Assembly (NCBI GenBank): GCA_040954595.2
Contig: CM082592.2
Span: 5,518,001-5,582,000 of the forward strand
Direction: 5' to 3'
From: Balanoglossus misakiensis
Taxonomy: Eukaryota > Hemichordata
DNA: 64,000 nt
A model generated the notes under the pieces. The model saw only the letters and a list, made by a program, of their open reading frames with translations, was not told the DNA's origin and searched no databases. The position numbers and the translations under genes were made by a program. Positions 11,098-26,644 of this stretch are shown in pieces; the first letter of the stretch is position 1, and each line of letters opens with the position of its first letter.

Positions 11098-14000
11098 GTA
11101 AGTAACTGTGGGGTAACGTAGCAGTGCTTGACATGCAGCAGACGACATGTCTGTAGTTTCAGAAAGTTGATGATATGTAGGATGGGCGAAATTATGGTTA
11201 TCAAAGCTATGCACTTTATAAGAGATTTCTTGGTTTAGAATGACCGATAGTGGAAGTTGATATGTCAATTAACTCTTATGTGTTGTTAATAACTTGTCTT
11301 GCGTTTCTGTTAACATACTTTAAAAAGTGAATGTTACATACATGTACTTCAGTTGTGTGAGCAGTGACAGGTTTATCATTTTATGGTAATTTAATATGTC
11401 TGCTGTGGTCAACTATTGCAAGAGACTGATGGCTTTCAAACGATCTGATATCTTTAGTAGTGTAAAGCTCAGATGTTGTCTACAGAGGATTCCAGCATCT
11501 GTCTGGCCCCATCAAGCCTTCGTTTTTCAGAATCACTCGAGTTGATTTTGAACAGACGCAAAGGCATAGTGTGCAGCGGTGTTTGGTTTACGGACGAGGT
11601 TCTTTTCAACACGGTCCGATCGCAAGCACCATTGGACACATGGGACTGGCTTGGGAATAGCTATAACTGAAGACATGCAAGGACCAGTCACAACTTCAGT
11701 TGATTCTCTAATGAAAAAAATTGGAAAGGAACCAATCAGAGATCTCCTTATATTGAAAACATATCTCAGTGTGTTCTGAAGTCAGTTTTGATTTGATAGC
11801 GTCTCATCACTGATTCTCATATCAGGTTTAATTTAGTCAGATGCCTTCGTGAGACTAACAATTCATTGAGCCTTACTTTGAGTGGGTCCACCATTTATTT
11901 TGATGGATGCATTAGCCACAGACTCTTAGATGAAAGAAGCTCTGATCTGAGTTCTCTTTTATTCTTTTCATCTGTTGGCCCCGGGGAGATGGGTATATGT
12001 TCTCTGTGTGTTGCATTTGTGTTTGTGTGTGTCTTAGAAAAGTGGTGGGCTTCTACATCGTCTGCTTCACTGGGACAAAACTGTTCTGGTGGAAATCTTG
12101 CTGCGAAGAAGGGAAGAGTTATGGGTTTCACTCGCTTGAGTCTACATTACAGAAGGAGTCGTCGCATGTTGAAAAACAGCAAGCAGCACTATTGCAAATT
12201 CTTGCTGAGGGCATTCTGCGAGCAGACAAAAAGAGTCTGTCAGTGATGTACCGTGAATCTTACATGTAGAAGTGTGTCTTTATTTTATTTTCATTCTCGG
12301 GGCGATTTGTGACAAAGTGTAATGGGCTCAACACTGATATGTACAGTAGCCTGCGAGTACACTACAGTGCATGGAGTTATATACAAATCCATGAGTGGAT
12401 GAATGCCCCAAATGAATCAATGCACTGTCAGACTTAGCTGAAAAAAAAATTAGGTTTGTTAATACCACAGTCATGCTTTCTATTTCCCTTTTGGCGTATT
12501 CAGCCAACTGGGAGTCACTGCCAGAAGTCAATATAGTGCGTTCATATGCAATAAAAATAGTTGCAAGCTAGTACATGTATGATGTATAGAACCGCTTACA
12601 AACCAAAATATCCTTGTAAAAATGCTGTTCTATGGCTGAACTGAAATGTAAACAGGATATTTGCTTTTAAAAATACAACAGCAGACTATAGAAATATATA
12701 TTTTATGACGCATACAATCTGCAATTGAAATTGCTCAAAAACCAACAGTACATTGTGTATCGCTATAAATTTAACTGCACGTACAACCATGTATGCCAAT
12801 TGGCAAGCCGAAGAAATTTCATGTACTTATGCACAGCTTGGCTCTCCTTCTCTTCAGAAGATCATGTCCCTCAGGAACTATTTACTCGTGGGTAGAACTT
12901 TGTAACCTCTCCCAATGTCAACACTTTTAAAAGACCCGCAAACACACGCATCTTTCAGAGAGCCTTTTTTGTTTTCTGTGTAACTCCAAATGCAATGGTG
13001 ATGTTTAACTTTGGATGTTTGACTCTGTTATAAGTTGGTTAGATCGACATGTAGATAGAGAGAGAGTCAGTCTGTCTGTCCTTGTCGTTGTGTACTGATC
13101 TGTGACCATGAGAAATCTTGTTTAAGCCTCTTAAGATTTAGTTCTCCCTGAACCAGGACAGTGTACATGTATTTCTTGTGTGATTCAGAAAGCTTTTTAA
13201 GTGGAAACCACCGCGATCTTATTATGATAGAAGCCATGATATCGAAAATGGGATTTAGTCCAAGGTATGCTTAATAGCAGGGATGAAGAGATCAGCGATA
13301 TGTACGAGAGGTAATTTTCTTGGTGATGGAGTGGATTATAAGCGATTAATGTTGTACTCTATTATGTCAACGCTAAGATTACACTGCACACAGATCGGCA
13401 AGCCTGTGGCAGAGTTCAAAGAAGCACATATTTTCTGAATTTATTACAGTGCGTGAACGTCAGAATGGATGTGCACGGAATTTTAATTTTAATCTGCTCT
13501 GTAGCTGTGTTGGATAATTACCTTGCGTGGAAAAAACGAGGCAGTCATGTTTAGTTAATAATTTTTAACCTATCACCCCCCACTTCCCTGTATATGGCGC
13601 CATTCGTACCACTGAACACAATAGGATCGTACCAAACGTGGGAAATAGAGGTGAGGAGGGATAAACAGCAAGGGATATTATAATGTAATTAAGATTCTAG
13701 TATTACCGTGAAGATCCGCGAAGACCTAATCGTGTAAAATACACAGGGTAGTATGGATGGCTGGGCAGATGCTTTTGATGGATTTGATGAATTTCGCTTT
13801 TGTATTTTAGCTTGACGCGTGTTATACAGAGAGTTTGCTATTAGTGACCCAGAGATGCATGACTGTTTTGGACTTTGATAGATTAAGATTATTTTTGATG
13901 GTTTGGATGAGTTGTCAAGCATGTCAATAAACACTGGCAGTGTAGGATTATTGTAAGAACCCGACGGGAAAATGAAAACTTGCTGTACTGTTATTCCCAT

Positions 14001-15148
14001 GGCTGTTGCATATCCTTAGTAGTAAATCAGCTGTTTGAAGTCGCGTCACACGTTTGGTGTGACTATGGATAGATTAATGTGCAAAAAGGTGAAGTAAAGA
14101 AAAACGCAAAGCAAACAGGCAGTTTGATATGTGGACAAAAGTCTTAACAGCAATGGCCCTAGAATGTAATTTCCAATCGTATGTAAAGAAATGCTCTAAA
14201 CATTACTACAAGTTATTGAATCATGAATTGTAACACACACAAATCATACTACCCCCAGTTCTTCAGTGTAATTGTAGGGAATAACGGTATGTTGCTCAAT
14301 TGAAACATGACCAAACGTGTATGCCATGAAATTGTTTGTCAATCAGTATTTTATTTCTCAATTGTCAAACAATTTTAATAAAAAGCTGTACCAGTAAAAT
14401 GGACAGTGATTGTAACTTTTGACAGTTTTACAATATTTTGTTCATTAATCAACGACAAGTTGTGACATGATGAAACATCTTTATACATGTACAGCTTATA
14501 TTTATCGATAATGTGAGTTTCATGTTAAAATCAAAGTCATGTAAGGTCACAATTTTTGTCAGTTGGACATTGATATCAACATTCGGAGAAAGCTATTCCA
14601 TCCATCCGTATTACATGTATTTGTATTGTAAATTCTAATTCATGAGTTGACTAAATAAATCTGTCACCAAATATTACAGATGCCAGTGGACATATTTACG
14701 ACAAACTTGGCATTGTACTGTGTGTCTTCATATTTTATGAAAACAATCGCACACAAATATCTTTCTATCCATGCTTTGACGATGTCTCACATATCTTCTG
14801 TGTTTTAGTTTTGTGTATACTTCTCTATTGTCTAGATACTTGATCGTGCAAGCATTTGATAAAGGCAGTGATTTTTCGATTCTGGACCGATAAGACTTTT
14901 TATTGATGTGTAGAAGTAGACCTTTGATATTGGCTCCATCAGACTTTCTTGACATAGAGATGACGGCAGCTGCACTAATGCACTTGAAATCCACAAAAGC
15001 TAAAACTAGAGAACGTTCAATATCCCAGTCTGTCATATGGACAATCGATAAATGCAAGGATTGGTTTTCCATTTGTGGATCTCAGATGCGTAGGTGCCGT
15101 TTCCATCAGACAGGTGTCTTTTCCCGTAATGCGTGTAGGTGCATACGG

Positions 15149-15193
15149 AATGTCAAAAATGAGTGTAGGATAATGTCAAAAATGAGTGTAGGA
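15149..15193. repeat. Two-copy tandem repeat, 23-bp period
   Basis: The segment AATGTCAAAAATGAGTGTAG and its next two bases at 15149-15170 are repeated exactly at 15172-15193 with one base between. This is a recent local duplication inside the copy A intron. Confidence 0.9.
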
Positions 15194-18100
15194 TCTCATT
15201 CGGAAAAGGGCAAACAGAGACCGTATTTGACTTGCATGGGTTTGTCCCGAGTTCTTCGACACAATTTCCTTGAAATGATTGCTGAGGATATTGTCACAAA
15301 ACAAGCAAGCCGTTTTAATATTTTGCCCGGAAGACAGTTGATTATTTTCGAAGGATGTTGTTGAGAAATTGGTGACCAGAATAATGAAACCAGTGGGATT
15401 GACTGCTTATTAAATATGCACTGGTTGTGTGCACTGTGCAAATCGCTTGCAAAGGATTTACAACAGTTCTTTATTTCAATCTCTGACGATTTTTTACCTG
15501 CAACCCTGTTGCAAAGAACCTTTTAGCATTATTTTCTTGATTTTACACTAAAGGGAACATACATAAGTAAATAAGTAAAAAGGTAGTTGCAACTCAAATA
15601 AAACCCGGCTCCAGCCAATCAGCGAGCTGGATTCAGACCACGCATATTATAATATAGAATCTTGTCATTCAGGATGCAATTTTGCAAACACTTTAGCGGT
15701 GACAGATTTTGACAGCAGCCATCACAGCAATTAGTGTATGTATGAACGAGTCATCTGATATCCAATTGGAATTCAACACTCTTTTATTGACATGACCGAG
15801 ACCTGGCTAACAACTGACTGTTAGCGTACTATTGTCACAAGGAAATTCGGCTTGACCTACACTGACCCTCAGTTAGTTTAGGTAATTACCGCCACTGGGG
15901 TGTATTGACGTATTAGTTATTACAGAAAGAGGCTTTTTTGAACGATGGATTCTTTCAAATCTGACGAAAGGCTGCAGTTAGTGTTGACTGAATTCTTTGA
16001 CTAAACCTACATAGGGCAAAACAGCCTACTGGGATGTTCTTTCTGAATGGGTTCTAACTGAACAAAAAAATGTACATGCATACATTGAAATTGTGTTGAA
16101 AAGTGCTCTGTAAGGCATATACATTTGGAAGTACAATGACATCATTTATATATGTCTACTGATTTCTATAGTAGTAAAATTATGAGACTGGCTTCTATAA
16201 ATAGTAAAATAAATGCAGATAGCTTGTATCAGCTGACTTCTATAGTTCAGGAAATCATTTATATTTGTCTACAGAATTTTATAAAATTATTGTTTGATTG
16301 ATATTGGCATCAATCCCACACCAGATCATTACCTCAGTCTCTGTTCTATCTGCACATCGATGACTACAGGAGTAAATGACAGATAACAAGGAGTTGAAAT
16401 TGGTGATAGAGCAAAGCTATGGATTGGATATGCGTGGGAGGATAGGTTGCACGCACTCTGAGAAATGTTACACCAGAAAAAAGGCAAAAGTATATATACA
16501 CACAGCTGGTAGTTTACACCAACCACCTGCTCTTCTGTGCATCCACACCACTGAGTTTGGATATTCTGGGTTGTTTTCTATATGTGTGTGACGTTCTGAG
16601 ACAAATGCCTCTCTAATTAGTGTTGTCTGTGTAATTAGTCAGTAGGGAAAGGCTGGAACGTGCTCAACATTCTAAATCCTCTAAGCCGCTACAGGAAATA
16701 ACATGTTTTTATTCAGGTTTACCCCGAAGTGCCACTGCTAGTGACCTGCAGGCTTTAATAGGACCTCAGGATTTACTACCTTTCATACTGTGCTATCCTA
16801 TTAGTAGTAAAAAAAAACCCTGGTTAATTGCTCGGCTCTGAATGTGAGTGCAGGGCTGTTGAATCCCCAACTATAGTCCTGCTTTATCAAGTCACTGCAC
16901 TCTTCATACATGAAGGAAATCGCAGCCTATGGCTATGTATCGTCCCACTCTAAAATATAGTCTTTTTCTTTGTAGTAATTCAATGTTGTGTAACTGTTTC
17001 GTACAACTCTTTAAGTCAGGCTCATGCGATCATACCCATACTGCTTTGACCCCAAGAATCTGGCTTTAATAGTTGTGCAAAAGATTAACTGGTACATACA
17101 TCAGAAAACACCATCACATGATTCGCAGAGATTATTTGATAGTTGTCAAAAATTCTATGCCACAGAGCTCTCTAAATTTGGAACAGCAACTTCATCAATG
17201 ATTGGTAATGGGATCAGTGATTGGCTAATGGTGGAAATAGTATTACGGTATAGTGTTGCCAATTTTGTAAATGATCCAGACTGCCTACTGGGTTTTGATC
17301 TGATCTTAGCATTTTGCATCTGAAATTTTTCACGACTGAAATTTTTCATGATCCATTGCAATGACGTAGTTATGTCTTTCATTGGATATTTTATTTCAGA
17401 GTAGCTGAAACAGTAACCCTTTTTCAATTCTTGAGAGACTGTGATTTTGATTTTCAATAGTTATTGTATACCGCTCATTTTAGTAAGATGCAGGGATAGT
17501 ATGCATAGTCGCCCAATGTGCCAATTTCATATTATCTAGACAGCTCAGATGAAATTGATGAAATGGATTTAGGGCACCCTCCCCATGGTCGTTTTTTTCA
17601 CTTGTGGGGTTTACGTTTCATCAAAGATGGAATTGATAATTGAAAAATCATGAGAGATGGATTTCTGTGCGAATTGTTTGCATACACTAGGTATCCATCT
17701 CTGTCAGAAATGTTCATTGCAAATGTTCATTTCATCTAGATGAGATGTGCATGTCAGCCAGTCAAATGTCAGTTACAATCAATCATAGAAAGTCACTATA
17801 GCAAGGTGACTAACGGTGCAAGTTGCTGTCTCGTGGTCAACGCGATTACTAAATTGATTTAATGTTGCCATAGATACTCTCGGTAATCGTCCTGTGATGA
17901 GTTTGGATGTTTGAAAGCTGAAATTATTTTTGGCTCCTCTATCTTACGAGATCAATCTGCCATGAAAGATGTGATTTGATTGAAGTGCGATAAGTCGTGT
18001 GGTCCATTTTATGAATCCTTGCTGGAGAAATGTCGCGTACCGATCGCATGATTCGTTTTAATAGGCAGAAGCTGATTATGTTGAGGTTTCTCTGTCATTC

Positions 18101-21100
18101 ACTTGTGAATAGCTGCTGAAAATCATCAAGATCATCCCAATGTCACTAGAATTGCCTCTGCTCCTTGAAAAAAAAATTGTTGTCATGGGCGACAATCTGG
18201 ATGACTTCACACTCACAGTGAATGTTCATAAAAAAAGACTCAGTGCTGTATCACATGCACAGAAGCTGGTAAAATGGAAAGTCAAGGGCATTGCACACCA
18301 TCATGGGATTATATTTCCTGTGCAAATTGATGCATAATGCTTCTTTATTACTGGTCTGTAACATTTATGACCTCATTATGAGCTATTCTCAGCTGCCGGT
18401 TTCAATTTCTGCGGGTACATGTGCTGTAGTTGTAAGTGATCTATTTCAGATACACGTGTTGTCGAAATTAGTGGTACTGTATATGTCACTGTGTACTTGG
18501 CAGTTCAGAATTAGCCCTGATTGTCAGTGCATGAAATCCAGATTGGTTGCTGTGTCAGAGAGAAGTGCGGGTCTGTGCTTGGGTGTCCGTCAGGGGTAGA
18601 TCTGTATAAGTTCAAAAGTGGACAAAAAATGTTTTCAAAGTATTAAGAAGGCTCATCGTACAAGGGAGGAAATCCTCACCTGGTCACCGTTGTTGTGCGA
18701 CGGGGCAAGTCAGTGCTGGCCACTCCATGAATTTGCGAGAGTGCCAAATCAATACAGTGTTGCAAACTGAATATCTGAACAAACCCTGTGCCTTGCACAG
18801 ACTCACTGCTGTGAATGACACCTACCGTAGTAGATGCTTTCGACATGAAAAAAATTATCTCCTGAATCCATTATTACCTGTGATATGGTATTGCTTTCTT
18901 TAATTTATTGCCTACGTGTACGTGTAACGGCCTTTTGAGATGATTATGTGATTTGTTCTATAGTTGACACACAGTAATGAGTGAGTTGACATGAATGTAC
19001 GGACCTGTAACTGGTTTACTCCACTCCCAATCAAGCTACATGTTCCACTCACCGAATCAAGCTAGTAAACTGTTTCAATTTTGGCGTGGAATTGGGTTAG
19101 TGTAACTGAAATTACTTTAATTGTGGGTGCAACTTGCACATCATTTGATTCACTTTACGTACAGACAGATAGCTGGTGACGTCTCACTCATGTTCTCATG
19201 CTGCATGCAATGTTATCGCATGGTTTATGAGCAAATTTATTGTTCTACAACCCTGAACTGTTGAATGGATTATGCTAGAATTGCCACCCAACATTGAAGA
19301 TCTCATTGAGGAAAATGTGACGTCAAATGTCTAATTTCACTTTCAAAAATGCATGGACTTCTCAATACATGCTATTTTATTTACAACTAATATCCATTAG
19401 TGATATTTCAACTGCTAGAGTTATCGACTCTGTTTTTGAATGATTTATTGAGGCTGATTTTTGAGTTATTCAAAAAAAAAATTGACAGCTCAATTTTGCA
19501 GGATTGCATCGACCGCTAGTAACATTTGACGAGACTGTCACTTGTGCATTTTGTGATCAAGGTACAGTAGAATTGAAATGCCAGAATGGGAATAGCAAAT
19601 GAAATGAGTGTTCACTTTAGCAGATAATGCTTGATTTGTTGTGCTTGCCGTCGCGCCGAAAGTCAGTCATTTTGTGTTCCTCATATTGTTAGGTCTAACT
19701 GTTCAGATGGGGTCATGCGACCCCCGATAGATTTGAATAGCGAGGTTTTCATGTAGTTGGATGCATGATGATTAAGGAGTCTCTTGAAGACTGCGCATTT
19801 TAGTTAAAGTGGCTGCCTTAGTTCACGGAGGGCAGTTAACAAAATAATGTAATGGTGTCTTTCAGCAGTGATGGCAAGAGTCTTGATGGTTTGGTTAAGG
19901 CTGACGTGCAGTGCATGCGTATTTTGTCATTTCAGTTACGTACATGTATTCACTAAATCCCATTCAGTCAAAGGAGAATGTTTGACAGACACGGGGACAG
20001 ACATTGCGAGATGTAACAACTGTCAGACTCGCTTCTCCAGCGTTCCGTCTCTGTTGCCCTGTATTCTGAACAGGGTTCATATACATGTGTGCATTGCCAA
20101 GTGGTTTCGTGTAACATGTGCTAAGCATTACAAGGATGCTTATTTGTAGTTTTTGCACTGGCTTTTCAGAAAAAAATGTTCAGAAAAAGTTTTAACTCTG
20201 AAGGAGATAAACAGACCAGGATATGCGACTGTTGCCATTTATGGAAGAAGGGTCTTTGATGAAGTGAGATGATTGCTTCTGTTTGCGTTTCACTTCTCAA
20301 TAATGAGATGCGCCCCAGGTACTGTTGTTCCTCCAATGTGACGCCACAGGGCAACGCAGGACGTTTCGCCCAGGAGATATGACTGTTTCAGTGCAGGTTA
20401 CATGCAATCTCTCCTGCTCCAGGGAGGAGCCTGGAGATTGGGTAATTACACATACATGTATACATTGCACTGGGCAATGCTGAGAGCGCACTAATGAGGG
20501 CTTGCGCTGAATGCATAAAGAGGGCAGTTTACCCCTCTAAAAAAACACGCACTGTTTATCTTGTTGAAATCTGTGTTGCTTAAATGAATTACAGAACAGA
20601 TCTGTCGAGAAAATCCGTCATGAATACAGATTTTCACTGTGATGAGGACGAAAAGCGCAGGTTCCAGAGTTGAAACGAATGTCGATCGGTTATTCTTCAG
20701 AATTTTAAATGGCTGCCCGGGTGGAGATTTTATCTGGAGAATTTGCAATTATTTGTCATGGAAACCAAGAGAGCCGTTTCTCAATTCACGCTTGCTATTT
20801 ATCTCAGACCTAGCCATGGTAAAAAAAAAAATGTTCTCCCAAGGTTTTACTTTTAGACTGTGTGTGTCCGTACTTTACATGTTTGAAGACCTATACATGT
20901 ATACATTTCTCACCTGGGCCAAACTACCAGTATAGCCTGGAATATTACAAGGTAATGAATGTCCGCAGTGACAACTACTGACACAAACTGTCCAGTCTGA
21001 ACCCAGTTTCGAATCCATGATGAGAAATTAATTGGCACCTTGGAGCTATACCATGTACAAAGGTGCCATTGTATGTGTTCACAATAAATTGCTAATGATC

Positions 21101-21518
21101 TAAGACGTGGGAAGATTAATATCTCATGCCTTTGAACAGAACTAAAATTAATGTGTCTGCGTGCACATAATTAAAGTGTAATCGATAAAAGTAATTATAG
21201 TCATATCTATTGAAATTACATGTATGTACTAATTACATGTACATTATCGGAGATCATTATTAAATGCTAGTTAAGCACATCAGCAATTGTAAACAACTTG
21301 CAAGCAAGCATACTGGTAGTACAGTATCTACATCTGAGCTAGCACGTTGCCTGCCTTCAGAGTCAGTTTCAAAGATTGTGTTGATAGGCAGATTTGATTA
21401 GTTGACTTTCACAGGGTGTTTTCTGTCAATAAATGAGACGTTAAATATTTATGATGAATTTAACCAATAAATTGATTGGCGTGAATATTGGACTATAGCT
21501 TTATGGCAGTTTTAATAT

Positions 21519-21529
21519 TTAAAGGGACA
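21519..21529 (+). repeat. Short dispersed-repeat terminus
   Basis: TTAAAGGGACA again, matching the first 11 bases of the 20-mer at 1904 and 26645. It diverges afterwards. It is listed because it makes a fourth occurrence in the window. Confidence 0.35.
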
Positions 21530-24500
21530 GACGTCTGAAACTTAATGAGGAAATTCTCTTCTCTCCAAAGCGTGTTGGAGTGCCTAAGTTATTCAGCTTG
21601 TCAAATACAGGTACAGCCTGTACAAATGTGATGTGCTGATGGATTCTTAGTGTTGATAGGTGTATTTAAGCCGTGGAATGAAATCATACGCTGTGAATAC
21701 AAAGCTGTATGCTCAGAGTGGCATGTCTGAACTCGCAGTGTAGGAGGCTGCTTTGAATGTGGCAGCCTAAAGTCCACAAATGGTTATTTATTTTAACAAG
21801 TTTTTAACATCAAACCTTTTGTGGCTATAGTCCAAAAGAACACGAGAAAAAATTTGCGAGTGGAATGAATGGATGTTAAGTGAAAGGGAGCGTGACGTCA
21901 GTGTGGCACTTCAGGTGCATTGTGGGCGTAGAGAAGGGGGAGACAAGCGAGAGAAAAATAACGATTGCGAGGCAGAAACAAAGACTTAACAGAAGCAGTT
22001 TTAAAGACAGCTAGGGGTTTCTACAAGTGAACAGAGTGGCAGAATTTCATGTTGTTTACAGCTTTGAAAAATTGTCGTCTCATCTCACCCATCGAACAGG
22101 AAATGCATGTGCAGTTAACGTCAAAGCCATCAAATGGGAAGTACATGTGCAGTAAAACAGTCATTTAAGTTTGAGCTGGTTTGTTCTTAACAGGAAACCC
22201 CAATTTTTCATTTGTTTTCGTCCAACCGTGCAGTTATCAGGAAGCACTCAGTTTCTGTATTTCATCATGACAGTCCATTAACAGCAGGAAACATAAACTC
22301 CTAATTGCCATATTCATCAGACAGGAAATATTAAGACTGAGTACCATGTGTTGATGATGATAAATGCTAGTGAGTGGATAAAGAAAATTGTAAAAATAAC
22401 ATGATGATTGAGCTGATAGTAATAATTTCCAGATCTGTATTGCACTGTGTGTTCAAATTCAAACAAGGTAGGAATTGCAGGTACATGATACATGTACAGT
22501 ACATGTACAGAGATATATGAAATTCACCATGGCAAATTTGATAACGGTCTGTGCACAACTCATTTCAGATTCATAGTATACTGAATAATGTAGAGTATTA
22601 TGTTTGTATCTGTGTGGAAGCATGTATCTGGGACAGCGTGTTCTGTTTTCTCAAGAGCCTCAGTTAAAGCACTGTTCAGGTGAACAAATTTCAAAAAGAT
22701 GTATGTAGGCAAACTTGAGAATGTTTCCAGTCCTTAGAAAATGTGCTTCGCCGTTCTTTTTGTTAGCTTCTTCCGGCAAATCACAAACAAGTCACGTTCC
22801 GTACGACTGTAAACAAGGAAATCACGCACAGCCTTGTGGCTGCATACGGATTGTACTGAGTCAGACTTAATTTGGCTTGAGAGAAAAGTGAGCGCTTGTT
22901 TTCAATTAAATGGTGCATGTGGTTAGTTTGCAATCTTGGAAATGGCCGGATTGTAACTGAGTGAAATTGTGATCGGTTTATTTAAACAGTATCTCAAGCG
23001 ATAACTGTGTTCATGCAACTAAAGTTTGTGTGTTTGTGCACCTGAGTTGATCAGGAAAGAAGTACGCTCCCAATTTTTGGAAAAACAGAATTAAAGCACA
23101 ACACCGGTATATCAGCCAGGGGAGGATTGCTGCAGTTATGCATGAAAGGGGCAAGGACAAGAACAAAAAAACAGACAAACCAATCCTCCTGTCCGAGTTT
23201 AATCAGGTTACGAGTATTTTGTTCCCTAATGAGATGACATTTATTGAATTTAAAGTGTAGCAATTAAGTTAATAAGAAAATATAATCGCTACTTATGCCG
23301 ACTCGAGTATTGGTTGCTGCATGTGGCATTCAAGAGATGAAATTGAAAGGGTTGAAATGTCAGATCCCTTAATGGCCCAATTTGTACTTTGTCAAATTTG
23401 AGGAATAGAAACTTAAGTTAACCTTTTGATTTCGAGTCTGCCTGTATCTAGCTGGTGTGTCAATCAAAATAGATTAAAATGATATCAGGGAATGTCCGGG
23501 GCTGGAAACGTTGTCACATGTAATTTTGGAAATGTAGGCTTCAATGATGAGAAGGCAATAAGCTACCTCCCTTTCTACCAAATACCAGTCTGCTAAAGTC
23601 TGTTTTCTTTGATGTTAATTTTATGTGATAGCTGGGATTTCAGTGTAGTCTCTTGTACGTGCGCATCCCCAACTGGAACACATTCAAAGTGACAATACTG
23701 AGGTCGGTATACCAGTACCAGTATATAGAGAGCTGTCACTCTAAGTTTTTTCAGATAGTAGAACATATATCAAACACATATCAGCATGCACCTACACACA
23801 TAATGTATACTCTCCAACACAGAAAACAAATTAGTCTATCCCCAGCCTTAGTATGTTTTTTTCATGACGGTCCACAGGTTTCTTGTGTGGAAATTGATTG
23901 TTTCTCTTGATAGCTCAGTTTTAAGCCTTGCGGCTGCTAATGCAGAGAGTTGCCTTTGGTAACAATTTCATGGATGTTTCGGCGTGCTTTTCCCTCCAAA
24001 TTCAGCCTTTATTTCATTGCACTTGTGCGCTTTGTGAGTGAGTCTTCTTCCCGCCATTCTGTCTGTATTGCAAATTGACGGCTGGGAATACAACCAGCAT
24101 AGTTATTCAAGTGCTACAGCTTCACAGACAGTTGTCTAGTGTAGATTTGAATATTAAGGCATGTGCCCATCGGGCAAAGCTGAGCTGTCCAGACCGCTGA
24201 TAGATTTCGTGACCGTGCAGTGTAAATTTTATGAGCATGTTTCAATAAAATCAGTACGCGGGTGTGTCAGCTCGTATTTTTTATTAACAGACTGATCCTC
24301 CGCCAGTGAGTTGAATACCCTGGCAATCTACCATGGGACAGATAATACAGAGACTTTGTACCCGAAGCAGTGATTATTTGACATTTCAGCTGGGTCTCCC
24401 ATTATTCAAAGAACACAGGAGGAAGTTGCAATGTTGCCCATGGTGGTGATAAAGATGAATTTTGAATCTGATCATACGTCTGTCTGACTACAGGAAATAC

Positions 24501-25280
24501 AGCATTTTTCACAATGTACTGTTAGATGTATCATGTTTACTGGTATACTCTGAAGGTACATATAGTGATGTACAATAGAGTTTAAGATCGAAGAATGATA
24601 TTTTCTTAAAAGGAATAGTGGTCAAAAGGAAAATATCAGCTGTCACATGCTTGGGTAACCATGACATTTCGGGAAAGGATGTTGCCGTGTGTTGCCAAGA
24701 AACCACCGTCCAATCCAATCCAACCACGTGTACCTGGTGTTCATCGCACACTGCCCTTTTGAGGTGTTCGTTATTTGCAAAACGATAATCTGCCAATTTT
24801 TTCTGTGCCCGAGGATATCCGTGATTATTTACTGACATATGTTGGCTTTCCCCGAGCGCTAAGTAGTGCAAAGGCCCCGCCATTTCTTGCATGGACGGCT
24901 TTTGGTGTATTAGCCACTTTGTATACGTGATGAAATTTAAAATTCCCACTCCGGATTGAACGGTTTTTGCATGCGATTCGCGAGTCCTTCATTAGTGTGA
25001 TAGGAGTGCGATATTTGCGTCCGGATTTAATCTCACTGCTGCAGATACTGGAACTGAAGAGACTCGGCTGCAACCGTTTCTGTCTTTATTTGACTAGTAG
25101 TTTGCGTCTTAGTATTATTATCAGCTCTATTGATTTGCCGGGAAATTGAGCCTCTCATTGGTAATAGTGTCTGATTGCCAGTAAGATCATGATTTTCGAT
25201 CGGTATGGGTAATCAACTCAAGCTTAAAAAATTGAGGTGATATTTAAGAGTAAACTGCACAGACTGAAGAAAATGTGGAA

Positions 25281-25295
25281 GGGGGGGGGGGGGGG
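25281..25295 (+). repeat. G15 homopolymer tract
   Basis: Fifteen consecutive G residues lie inside the copy A intron. Similar tracts occur at 3276-3288 (G13), 59270-59281 (G12), 60751-60767 (G17) and 63346-63358 (G13), and C tracts at 29870-29880 and 33946-33955. Such runs are prone to length change and to sequencing error. Confidence 0.9.
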
Positions 25296-26644
25296 TCGCT
25301 ACGACACCTGTGTTGAAAAAAAGCACTACCATTACTGTTGAATCTGTACATCTGTTACACACGTTACATAAATTTATTTTCTTTAAAATCAGTAATTTTC
25401 CTCAGCTGTGCATTTATTTTATTAGATTTTCTACTTATGGGACATGTGGATAACTTAATTATTTGATCAGGATTGTAATTAGAACATAACATTTGTGCAG
25501 AAGTGATAGCTTAACATTTTATGTGTAAATTGAAAGATTGTCCATATAAGAACAGTTCTATAAAATTGAATGTCCTGCTATGTCAGTACACAATGTGATA
25601 ATGTGTGTATTTACATAAAATTTAACTCAGTCGGACCATGTGCTCAATGTGGTCAATTTTCGTGTGAATTGCAGTCACTGTGTTATGCCATTTATGGCAT
25701 TAAAGATGCATATATCTAAAGAAGAGTTTTAACAGACTAAGCTAAATTGATGTGTTGTGACTCCGTTTCTCTTTGCTCATGATAAATCATAGGTTACCCA
25801 TCCAACGATCGATCCCCATGACAACTCGGTTTACTTCAGACTGACTTATTAGCAGTCAGGAGATCATTCCCTCACCGACAAAGATCTCGACTAGACTTGT
25901 TAACAAAGAGCAGAAATTAGATGTGATTTACCATTGAAAAGATGTCAGTCTTGGGCATCAGTTGTTGCAGCTGGGGAAAAAAAATGTCTGACAGATTTTC
26001 ATGATGAAATGGAGACGTGCAATCGCGAACAGTCGGACCGCACCCGCAAGCTACGTCTCTGCCAGTCGTTGTCCAATGTCGTCTTCTTGTCTTCTTTCTG
26101 ACGTAATTTCATTTGTGTGATTAGATTGTGGAAGAGATCTTATGTGCGAGCCAGTCTTTTCTTCTATTTTATCTAAGTAATTAAATTGTTGCAGGGTGAT
26201 TTTTTTCTTCCCTGAAAGTTCTGCTCAACCTTTAATTTAATTAATTTAATATAATGGTGGATTTCAATTGGGTTTTCCAGTTTTGAGGGTTAACGAAACA
26301 AATTCAGGGACATGCATTAACTTTTAACATTACTGATGATGAATCACATTTTGATGATTTAAAAAATATTAAGTGGATCGCAATTTGAGATAATACAGGT
26401 TGACAGGAAAAAAAAAATCAAAATGGCCGTATACGTCAGTAGATGTTTGAGATTGTGCAAAAAAAATAACCAGGAAGTATGAGTGGGTTGTTTTCGTAGT
26501 GTGATAAGTACAAGTATTTGTCATACATATCTGCATGATTGATGGTGTGACGTATATAAGCTTTACCTTGGAGGAGGTGTTTGTCTATGATACCGGATAT
26601 CCAAGCAGTTGTGTGAATAGTGTCACCCACTTTGTCGTGGGTGT

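Noticed and set aside
11473-11779. Open frame with WFTDEVLFNT, slightly like the DDE region of IS630/Tc1-type transposases
   Set aside because: Only one short motif matches, no neighbouring catalytic Asp/Glu blocks or inverted ends were seen, and the frame is 65 aa. I treat it as chance. A BLASTX against transposases would settle it.
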